The notes below the pieces were generated by a model that worked only from the letters and a program-made list of their open reading frames with translations, searched no databases and was not told where the DNA came from. This document shows positions 55,031 through 64,000 of a stretch of 64,000 nucleotides of DNA, piece after piece (positions within the stretch are counted from its first letter, which is position 1; the number at the start of each line of letters is the position of its first letter). This DNA comes from Anniella stebbinsi (Eukaryota > Chordata > Lepidosauria > Squamata > Anniellidae), in the NCBI GenBank assembly GCA_029215795.1, contig JARDYH010000003.1, positions 101,898,609 through 101,962,608 on the forward strand. The letters run 5' to 3'. The position numbers and the translations under genes are program-made.

Positions 55031-55415
55031 GTTTAATTCCAGGAATTGAACCTAGCTTCTGCATATGAAGTATGTGCTTTATCACGGAGCTATAGGCTTT
55101 CCACAATGGCCAGTACTGTAGATCGAAGTTTAGTTCTGGGCATGTTTGCACTTTATAGTCAGAAGGGCCAAGTAATTCCTAGGGTACTGGGTGGTTGGTT
55201 TTTTTAAAAAAATGCTGTAATTATTATGGGGTTGTTGGTTTTTTAAAAACATTTAATGATTTTTTTAATTGTATTAATCCATTTTCATAATGCTTGTAAG
55301 CTACCCTGAGCACCTTTTTTGATAGGATGGTGGGGTTCAAATCAAATTTAGAAATAAATACCAGCCAGAGTTGACAAATCACCTGACTCAGGCAGCTTCT
55401 TATGTTCATGTGTAC
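55031..55415 (-). mobile_element. tRNA-derived SINE remnants
   Basis: 55031-55105 holds the tRNA-like head (reverse: GCTCCGTGATAAAGCAC and GGTTCAATTCC). About 55370-55415 has 'CTGACTCAGGCAGCTTCTTA', matching the body end. The intervening part is rearranged. Confidence 0.6.
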
Positions 55416-58350
55416 CACATTAAAAATGCTTGCAGGCAAGGAATAAGTATAGGGACAGCTCTGCACAATAGCTTCCCCTGCTAATTTGTTTAGCACAAAA
55501 TCAGAAGTAGGTGAAGCAGGTACCTGGGGGGGGGGGGAGCAGCCATTTTTAAAGGCCAAATAATTAATCTGAAAATTGTCATGAACTTCATGGCTGCATG
55601 CCAGGATCTAGCCACATGAGCTACCATAGACTTCATACTCATATGTTGAAGAAAATAGTACAGTAGTCCAACATCATGACTAGCAAACAATATGACGCCC
55701 GGTATATTAAAACAAAACAAAACAAAACCCAGTATTGTGTACTTGGAGTTTGTCCTTGGCTGATCTACAGACCAGAGCCTCCTTCATTTTAGACTCCTAT
55801 CTTCTAGCATTCCCACTTTCAGAACCCCCTGGATCCACTTCCAGCAACTGGCTTTAGGGACTCGGGGCTAAAGAATATACTTTTCCTGACTAGATTTGGG
55901 TATCACTATCTGGCCTTGATATATATATCCCATATTTGTTCTAGGTCACACATAACTTTCCTTGAACATGCAAATAGGTCCAAACACCTTTCTATGGGCT
56001 ATAAAGGCTGACCCAATCAATTGTTATTATGGCTGAAAGAAATTTTCAAGGTCATGCTATAGCACAGGTAGGATTTAGTGCAGTTTCACTGGTGCAATTG
56101 AATGAGAGAACTTGCCCAGGACAGCAGTGCTCAGTTGTAACCCGAGCAAGGCTCTAATGAGTCTGAAGCAATCTGGCAGAGTATTAGCTTACCTGATTGG
56201 GCAGGGTCTGTAATTTTATATAGAACAAAACAGTATCTATAGCTTCTCTCTGCTCAATGGCAAGTTCTCTACCTTTAAACAGCAATGGTCAAACTGAATA
56301 GGTTGGTTGGAACACCTCTCAACACCCCTCCTGGCACGTGACCCTCTAGTGCTGGTGCTGCTATTGTCAGCAGATGGTACATTTTCCATCGCCTTCTTTT
56401 GGTGCAATCTGTCTGCCCTTCATTCTTCAGTCAAGCTCCCAGCTGATCTTTTCCCTTTTTCTCAAATTACAAGCAAAAGGTTGTCCAGTGAGACTCAGAG
56501 AAAGGGAAAAATTACAAACTTAGTTGGCTGAGCCCTCAACAAATAATAAACACTAGGAGATATTATTACCATATCCAATAAAGTATTTTTTTAATTCTAA
56601 TAATTTATTACAACATTTTCCAAACTCTTTCTTTCAAGGCTCCCTTCAGAGATTCATTCCCTCCTCACCCCTGCCAGATATATCCTAATACTTGCCCCCA
56701 TTGCAGTCACTCTGGCATCCAACCAGAATTTACTCAGATCCCTTTCTCTGCATCTACAAAATGTCTCTGCATCTACTCCATCACTTTTGTTCCATGACAT
56801 TCTCAGTGCTGCAGTGTCCCCTAACCTGTCCCTCCACACTGTCCCTAACAATTTAGAGTAATTTGTTTCCTTAATCAATCATTTTAAATGCTTCTAGAAC
56901 CCAATACTCCAAATAGGTTATAAAGTTGAGATTCTGTTCAACTTTCTATGCAGAATTGGCAAAGATTTTGATGTCCTTATTGACCCCAATCTCATATATC
57001 TCTAGCATATGTTAATTAGGCAGAAAGAGATACATGTAGGATTAATAATAACACTTTAAAATTAAAATAGGCATTTGTCAGAGTTGCTTACAATATAATA
57101 GACAAGGTCCAAAGGGAAAAGAAATAGTGAGGAAAGTCAATTCAGGGATGAGGAATGTTCACTTCCCTAATGGCCAGCTGGAATGGCTAGTCATGGTGTC
57201 TATTGTGGGAGGGAAAGGCCCAGTGGCCCTTGGTGACATCCAATCTGACAGAAAAGGCCAATGTTTTCCCTTATAATAGCCCTCCTCAGTACATTTTTCT
57301 GACCAGTAAACACCATATTTCCCCAATAAGATTTGCAATTGCTTAAGGCTCTGCAATGGTAGCCCCCTGGGCCAAATCTAGCTTCTAAAAACCATCAGCT
57401 AGCCTCCAGCTGCCAACTCACAGACCAAAGATGTGCCAATCAAGTGGTGACATGGCAATGTGATTTGCTGGCAACCTACTCATGGGGGGGATGGGTAAGC
57501 CTATCACCTACAATACCTTAAAGTAGTCCTCTAGTTGCTGACCAGGACTGATATATTCTTTGGAATGTTTCAAAGTGGTAGGCTAAGTCACATCCTCCCT
57601 AAGGAACCAGAAAGTGTGACTTGGGTAAGGCTGCTCTAAAAAAGAGATAAGTAGGTGGCCCTAAGTTCTTTGTCATCAGTTTTCCACAACCCCCCCCCCC
57701 CCCCCGTCACCTCTGCATATCATTTTCTCTATCCTGTCCACATGATTTATCTGCTTTGGAAGAATGAGAATTTCACCTGTGCTTCCTGTTGAAATGGTTT
57801 GTGAGCCTTTAGCTTAGCATTTCCCAGCTTTTTGGTGCTTGGTTGAAAACTGTAGGGCCTTATTTATTTATTTGATAAACAGTAGGGTTTTTTTGGTTAT
57901 TGGATTTCATGGGTTTGTTCAACAGAGGAATTGAACTGCAGCTATTATTCAGGTGGCAATCAAGCCACTTGCAGGCTGGACCTTACACTGTGTCAACTTC
58001 AAATATTAAATCACATCCATAGGATTATGAGTTCAAACCCAAGGTAATAAATGGGCCCCAGACATTATACTCTCTCTGATAATACCATCCAGTTATGGGA
58101 CCAGGAAAGGGGGGATAACTTTGAAGTCTGTCACATATACCAAGACTTCTATCCTATACCTCAGACATATTTCTCAATAAACAAATGTAGGGTTGTATTG
58201 AAAATGTATACAAATGAATCAATGGCACTTTAAAATACATTTCATACTGGGATGAACAACAGTAAAATAAAATATGAATTATTAATTATTAAAATAATTA
58301 AATTGTTTCCTTTACTGCTTATCATTCCATTTGACCTCCAACTTCAGATG
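55416..58350. other. No feature recognised
   Basis: About 2.9 kb. G-run near 55530 and C-run near 57690 only. Confidence 0.5.
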
Positions 58351-58358
58351 GTCTGCAC

Positions 58359-59017
58359 TAGGGGTGTGCACGGCAAAAATATCGTCGTTTATTGTTATCG
58401 TCATTTTGGATAAAAAAACATTATCGTCTTCATTCATATCATAGGTGAACCGTATCGTCTTCACAATAATTATGAAAAAATGATATTTTTGCAGCCCTAT
58501 TTTTAAAGAAAAAATGCCTATAACTTCTGTATTTTAAAGGTTAGAGGCTTGAAACTTGGACACAGTGCTTATGCGGTGTGCCTAAGTATGTGTATGAAAT
58601 TTGAGATAGATCCCTCCACCCCTCGATTTTATATGAATTTATTAAAGATCATTTCCGTTCTGACAGTTCAGAATGACAGCTCACCATGTGCGTTCATTCA
58701 GACCTGTCAGAACGGAAACAATGTTTTAAAAAATCATATAAAATCGAGGGTTGGAGGGATCGATATCAAATTTCACACACATACTTAGGCATACCCCATA
58801 AGCACTGTGACCAAGTTTCAAGCCTCTAACTTTTAAAATACAGAAGTTATAGGTATATTTATATGGCAGTCTGATAAAACGATAAAATCGCCCAAAAATT
58901 ATCGTCTCCGATGATTATCGTAGGTTTTTCTATCGTATCGTCATCATTAAACACATGCATGATAACGACCTTATCGTATCGTTATCTTACATTTTAACGA
59001 TACGATACACATCCCTA
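58359..59017. mobile_element. Palindromic hAT-type element, 659 bp, small relative of 37697-42472
   Basis: Termini TAGGGGTGTGCACGG and CGATACACATCCCTA; exact 8-bp target duplication GTCTGCAC (58351-58358, 59018-59025). Subterminal zones are arrays of TATCGT/ATCG words. Each arm then holds one module 'CCTATAACTTCTGTATTTTA', 'GGCTTGAAACTTGGACACA', 'GTGTATGAAATTTGAGATAG', mirrored at 58760-58855. The centre has GTCTGACAG-like pairs around 58660-58710. No coding capacity. Confidence 0.92.
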
Positions 59018-59025
59018 GTCTGCAC

Positions 59026-59495
59026 GTGTACTTCAGGAATCACTGCTTTCCAAAATTGCTAGATTACCTGAACCTCTTTTTTACTTGGGCTTCAGTCCTG
59101 TACCTACTTACCTGGGACTGAGCTCCACTGATCTCAATTGCATGGTTAATTCCACAATCACACCCCTCCCCACCTGCCTGGCAAACAACTGTTTGGAAGG
59201 GTGGTGGCGGTAGTCTGAATCTGTTTGGAAACAAGAACGTGAGGAGTCCACCTTACATGCCTGTTTCCCAGCAGAATCACCCCCCTCCCCACAGTTGTTT
59301 GTTGGGGTGGGGTCCTGAATCTACTGGGAAACACATAGGGCTGGACTATGAATGCCCTTTCACTTTCTTATCCACATTCCCAGAAATGCAAAACTGGGGC
59401 CCTATGTTCATCATTTTGAGGTTCAGGTTGAGAATTTAGGGGGAGATTTGAGAAGACTACAAATAACTCAAAGCTCTATCATGTTTGCTCACACT
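59026..59495. other. No gene; short dispersed repeat at 59090-59150
   Basis: 'CAGTCCTGTACCTACTTACC' belongs to the family noted at 17806. Two similar blocks 'CAGAATCACCCCCCTCCCCA' and 'CACAATCACACCCCTCCCCA' suggest a small duplication. Confidence 0.45.
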
Positions 59496-60149
59496 GGGTG
59501 TGTTTGGATGACACTTTAGACAATGGAAGGGTTAATAACACACTCACGGTGCATTAGTTTTGCCAGTGCATGCCACACGACATGTTGCCCCTCTCCCCGT
59601 CGCACGGCTGAAAGTCCCGGTGTCCTTCTGGGCTGCTGCGTCTCCTCCCTACGCCCTCCCTCAGTCCTTCGGCCATATCCCATCACACACCACAAGTTCT
59701 GTCAGCTGTATAGGAGCGGCCGGGTTTTTTTTGGCTGCTCCTGATGGCGAACTCTATGACCAAATGGAATAGTACACAGAGAGAGGAGGTTCCCTCCACA
59801 TGACACTTTAAACAACAGAATTCGGGATTAACAACGTGCAAGCCCGTTGTTTTTCTCCATTGTTTTTAGGATGTTTTAGGATGTTTTAATGCAGTTTTAA
59901 TATGTGTCATGTTTTAATCAGTTTTATGTATTTTATCATGTTGTTGTTCCCCGCCTCTATCCAAACGGAGAAATAAATTATTATTATTATTATTATTGTT
60001 GTTGTTGTTGTTGTTGTTTAAGTGCCCGAAATTGCGTACTGTCAGTTCTGTGTGCATTGTGTGTTGCCTGTCACACAACACAATAAGCAACACAACTGAT
60101 GATTGTCTCTTCCCCCCTCCGTTGATTATCGTGTGGTCCAAACTGAGCC
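59496..60149. mobile_element. Harbinger-derived MITE carrying an L2 3' end
   Basis: Left GTGTTTGGATGACACTTTAG, right reversed GGCTCAGTTTGGACCACACG. From 59803 it matches 53811-54000 block by block (TTCGGGAT, CCCGTTGTTTTTCTCCATTG, GCGTACTGT, TGTGTGCATTGTGTG, CAACACAACTGATG), showing descent from the Harbinger element or a sibling. The match is split by 59866-60019. Confidence 0.8.
59866..60019 (+). mobile_element. L2 LINE 3' end inserted in the MITE
   Basis: 'ATCAGTTTTATGTATTTTAT' then 'GTTGTTCCCCGCCTCTATCC' and ATT/GTT repeats, the same 3' end as at 47760-47897. It entered the MITE between CTCCATTG and AAGTGCCCG. Confidence 0.85.
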
Positions 60150-60689
60150 GCCATCTTTGTTTTTCATGCTGCACTTTGCCGAATTCAATGGCGCACGGGG
60201 GATAACGGGGGACATGGCTGCATCCTCAAAAAGAAAAAGAAAAGGCCAACTAAATCATTTTGTTTCTGCTGCCCTATATTTCTGATCCAAACATTTAACT
60301 GGTTAGCCTGCATTTTTCTTGATTTCTCCTCTCCTAGGAGCTGCAAAATTCTTAAGACTGTGTGGACAGTTTGAAAGTAGGGGTGATTACTTTTCTCTTT
60401 TTAAAAATCAAAGTGGCTTGTCTTTACTTTTAAACCCCTTTTCCACTTTCATCGAACAGGAACCAGGGAGATGGGGAGATGGGCAGGAAGAGAAAAGGCT
60501 GGATGAAACCCTGTTGGTTGTCATGGCAACTAATGGGTGGCTCTTGGCAGTTTTTGAGGGGCTGTGATCAGCTCCAGGCTAGAAGTTTCTTTATAAAGAT
60601 ATAACTGCAGAGTTTAATATAAGATGATCCTCCTACCCCACCTCCTGATCCCTGAGACACATATATACTCCAAAGTAACAACTGAGTAG
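60150..60689. other. No feature recognised
   Basis: About 540 bp without signature. Confidence 0.5.
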
Positions 60690-61377
60690 GGCTGCCTCTA
60701 CAAGAGAGGTTTAAAGCTCTTTCAAGGTGCTTAAAAAAATTTACCTCTACAAGGAGGGAGCGCAACTCGGGCGTAGAGGCACGCTATCCCTCCGATTGTG
60801 CGCATTATCGAATGCGCGTTAAATAGCGAGTTTTATTTTGCGGCGGGATGTGAAGCCGGCGCCCTGCCTCCCGAATGCTGCTGCTGCTGCTCCTGCTGGC
60901 TCCCTCGCTCGGCTCCTGGCTCCGCTCCTACCGGGCTCCTGCTGACCTCTCACTGTCGCTCTCTGTCTTCCAGCTCCCTTTTCCCTTTTTCTTACCCTGT
61001 TCCCCCCCCCCCCCCGGTGCGCCCTGCCTCCCGAGTGCTGCTGCTGCTGGCTCCCCCGCTCGGCTCCTGGCTCCGCTCCTACCGGGCTCCCACTGACCTC
61101 TCGCTCTCGCTCTCCGTCTTCCAGCTCCCTTTCCCTTTTTCTTGCCCTGTTCCCCCCCTTGCTCCATTTCATTCAATCGCCCCGTCAGTTCCTTCGCTCT
61201 CCAGCATAACAACTCGCAGGGACCTGCCTTAAAGAGACAGGCGCCCGCCTGCCCTACCTCCCTCCTCCCCCCTCCCTGCCTGCCTCTCGTGCAGAGGTAT
61301 TAGGCGTAAATGCGCTTCAGCGATGAAGCGCATAATCACTTAACCAGGCGCAAAAGCGAATCCTTGTGGAGGGGACC
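60690..61377 (+). mobile_element. CpG-rich 3-bp-TSD MITE, copy 6, with captured GC-rich sequence
   Basis: Starts GGCTGCCTCTACAAGAGAGG and ends CCTTGTGGAGGGGACC; exact 3-bp duplication TAG (60687-60689, 61378-61380). The family sequence stops after GCGAGTTTTATTTTGC at about 60841 and resumes at TCTCGTGCAGAGGTATTAGG (61286). The roughly 430 bp between them replace the family's middle. They contain two tandem copies of a pyrimidine-rich block (60852-61010, 61019-61160) with GCTGCTGCTG and 'CTCTGTCTTCCAGCTCCC'-type splice-acceptor-like ends. Confidence 0.88.
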
Positions 61378-63279
61378 TAGGAAAGAGTCTACACACATCT
61401 TAGATATTATCCACTGACTTCACTTTTGCCCCAAGCAAGATAACATTAAAACGTTCTGATGAAGGAAATCAAACCCACCAAGTTCCTTCTTAGCGTTCCA
61501 CTGGTCAGAAGCTTCTGTATACTGATGCAAAATTGAAATTGCAAAGCTAAAGTTACTTGTGAGTAATCCCTACAGAACTCTAACATACACAGCTCTACCC
61601 ACTGTATCTTACTCTCTAGGAGTCTGCCCAGCCCTTATCATGTTTTATTTATTTTATTTCTGTAACACTTTTATCAGGCCAACTAAGGCAGTTTACCAAA
61701 AAACCAAAACATAAAAGAAATCTTCACATAAAAAACAGTAAAACATTAAAAACAACATTAAAAATAATGTTTTTAGATCATGTTAAAAAGATTTGTTTTG
61801 ATCTCCTGCCTGAATGCAGAGAGCACAGGGGCCTGTTGCAACTCTGAAGTTTGGGAGCAACACAGGAGAAAGCATGTCAAATGGGACTCTGTTTGCTCCG
61901 CTGGTGGGGGGGTGCTAAATTTGCTCTCCTCATGCCCTTGTTTCCCAGCAGATTGGGGGGTTCCTCCCCGCCAACTCACCATTCCCAGCAGATTCAGCCT
62001 CCCATCAGCCTTAACAAAGGAACCACTACTATGGCTTTTTAATATAGTACTTTCAATGTTCAAAGCACTTCGCATATATTATCTCTTTGCAATCCTTGCT
62101 TTTCAGCTTTAAATAGCAACAGTAGAGCCCAATCAGAATTGGGACCACGGCATGTGGATGAAGAGATTTAATCCTTTTCTCCCTGCACCAAGGTTACAAT
62201 AAAAACTGGAAGCTTACCTCCTAGAGCAAATTGTTTCAGGGGTAGATATTTCTGCAATGCTAGAGAAAAGGGTTAAGCTCTCCATTCTGTGAGCTATCCT
62301 CCTGATAAAGGTCCCTAAGAGTTGTGATTTAAAGTTGGGGCAGCGGGGGCGGGGGGCAACCAATGACATAATGCCAAATTATGCATTTAATGTAATAAGT
62401 AATTTGGCCCTTATCCACTGTGCTACTCTTGTCTCTTAGCTCACAAAGGGGCTTCTTGTTTCTTGTTCCATTCCCAGTCTACATTGTGCTTGCATAGTTC
62501 TTCCAATATGGATTAATCTCGGATGAATCTTGAGGCTCTGTAGGCTTCTACAATTACATTGCTTGATGCATTTGCTGTTTGTATTGATAGTATTTCTCAG
62601 ATCTAGTTTGATCATGGGGAAAGCAATTGGGAAGATGGGGAAGGCAAACGTAAAGGTGCATGCTTGTGAACCACTGCAGTTACTCTCACTTAGGCTTTGT
62701 TTCAGTTGGGAATGGAAGTGAAGGGGACAGCCAAAGTGGTGGGTTTTGTGGAGGTAGCACCATTTAGGTGTTTTGAGCAGTAGTTCCCAGCATGAGGACC
62801 AGCAAAAGGGATGGTTGTGGAGCTGGAAGATGACATCAATAGGCAGAGACATAGCAGAAGGCAAACACAGAAAGGTAGGATGGGCCAAGCCTATGAAGGA
62901 CTTTGAAGGTATGAGCTTTGTTATCAGATGAAACAGTAGGGCATGTGCCCCAGATCATTACCAGCCTCAGCACAAGCCTGCCTCTTTCCTCTGAGCTCAG
63001 TAGCTTTGCATTGACTAGGAGAACTGAAGACTGACTCCTGTAGAAGACTAGCCTATAGAAGGCTAGCAGGGGGTGTAGCAACCTTTTAAACTAGAGGGGA
63101 GGTTGCCACCTTTCCTTCCACAGTCTGCTACTTGTTTGTCTTCCCCCTACCTCACTACTCTTATATGGCCACTGCTGGGAACTGGCTTGCAATGAATGTT
63201 TGAAGAGGGGGGAGGAGGTGCAAGAAGAGCTGTCTGTGAAATGTCAGTATTTTACTGCCCCGAACTAGGACTTTTAGCT
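61378..63279. other. No gene recognised; dispersed AT-rich block at 61640-61770
   Basis: 'GTTTTATTTATTTTATTTCT' followed by 'AAAACCAAAACATAAAAGAA' resembles the repeat at 49141. The rest shows no exon or transposon terminus. Confidence 0.45.
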
Positions 63280-63320
63280 CCTGTAGATTTAATTAGCTGA
63301 TGGGCAGTATAAAGATGCAA

Positions 63321-63354
<34 letters not shown>
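63280..63354 (+). repeat. LINE-like 3' tail with (AAAT)n
   Basis: 'GATGGGCAGTATAAAGATGC' leads into about nine AATA units, as at L2-type 3' ends. Confidence 0.6.
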
Positions 63355-63355
<1 letters not shown>

Positions 63356-63409
63356 GAGGATGATTCCCAGCATTATCTTTCCTTTTTATCAAATCCAGGT
63401 GAGGCAGTA

Positions 63410-63840
63410 GCTGTTCTGAATCAGTGCCTGGGCACGTTAATGGACTGAATGAGGGCCAATAAACTGAGACAATCTAGACAAGATGGAATTACTGTTAGTG
63501 GGTGGTTCATCTGCCTGCTAAGTGATGTTCAAGCTCTTCTGGAGGAGTTGCACTCCCCTAAAGGATTAGGTGTGTAGTTTTGGGTGCTTATGGACCCAGA
63601 CTTGTGGCACAGGTGAACTTGGTGGCATGGAGCACTTTTTATCACCATAGGCTGATATATCAACTATGCCCTTAACTGGACAGGGATTGCCAAACTACAG
63701 TTATCCTAGCTCTAATAACCTCTAATCTGGATCACTACAATGTGTTATATATTTTGCAAACAGTCCAGAAAATCAGCTGGTCCAAAATAGGGCAACAAGA
63801 CTGTTAACAGGGACCGGCCAATGTGATCATATTATAACAG
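63410..63840 (+). mobile_element. L2 LINE fragment, degraded
   Basis: Forward pieces match the L2 C-terminal region: 'CAAGATGGAATTACTGTTAG' (DKTE-LL), 'AAGGATTAGGTGTGTAGTTT' (LGVLL) and 'AAAATAGGGCAACAAGACTG' (VQNAAARL). Stops in all frames. Confidence 0.65.
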
Positions 63841-64000
63841 TCAAATCAAATCAAATCAATGACCAGCATAACAAATAAAAAACAGATAAAACACATCAAA
63901 TAAAATACAGAGAATTTCAGAGTTTCTGAAGTCAGTTCCTGGTGAGTTTTGCATGCTACAGCACAAAATCTGGCAATACTAAAAGTTGTGGATGCATTTT
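63841..64000. other. AT-rich end of window
   Basis: (TCAAA)n at 63840-63858 and AAT-rich sequence; nothing else recognised. Confidence 0.5.

Noticed and set aside
60798..61232. Open frame of 144 codons in MITE copy 6
   Set aside because: Starts in MITE sequence and reads through a duplicated pyrimidine-rich insert. The frame is compositional.

Overview
This is vertebrate nuclear DNA with no host gene that I can recognise. Everything identifiable is mobile-element sequence in which transposons are nested in other transposons. The mix points to a squamate reptile (lizard or snake): CR1 LINEs whose 3' ends run into repeated ATTCTATG, L2-type LINEs, a DIRS-like retrotransposon, tRNA-derived SINEs, and many hAT-type and PIF/Harbinger-type DNA transposons with MITEs. 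The assignment to squamates is an inference from repeat style. No host exon supports it.

Layout. 1-9 kb: three CR1 copies (549-1245 minus, 2231-3297 plus, 6058-7890 minus) and the first of six copies of a CpG-rich MITE with 3-bp target duplications (3831-4175). 9.5-25 kb: a GC-rich hAT-type element (9553-10559), more MITEs, a decayed Harbinger transposase on the minus strand (about 15890-17000) and several hairpin-forming repeats. 25-37 kb: a degraded DIRS-like pol (28520-29997, minus), SINEs, and long stretches where nothing is recognised. 37.7-42.5 kb: the most striking object, a 4776-bp near-perfect palindrome bounded by an exact 8-bp target duplication (CTCTTAAG). It is built from subterminal GGATC arrays, 6 or 7 tandem modules of about 150 bp per arm, a GC-rich cargo in each arm, and an asymmetric centre. 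45.9-47.9 kb: an L2 LINE split by a hAT MITE and by the CpG-rich MITE, both with clean target duplications. 49.7-54 kb: two CR1 fragments and an almost full-length Harbinger element with a Myb/SANT-like gene and a DDE transposase, both broken. 58-61.4 kb: a 659-bp palindromic hAT-type element that looks like a small relative of the giant palindrome, a Harbinger-derived MITE sharing its right end with the 51-54 kb element, and a CpG-rich MITE that has picked up about 430 bp of foreign GC-rich sequence. The window closes in another L2 fragment.

How the parts relate. The Harbinger element at 51-54 kb and at least six MITEs (34.2, 59.5, 25.1, 18.96, 14.1 and 10.9 kb) share graded versions of one terminal signature, around TCGGATGACACnATAA. 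A set of hAT-type elements begins TAGG and ends CCTA, with 8-bp target duplications at four of them and a one-mismatch duplication at a fifth. The CpG-rich 3-bp-TSD family has no recognised autonomous partner here. All protein-coding remnants seen are transposon genes carrying stops or frameshifts.
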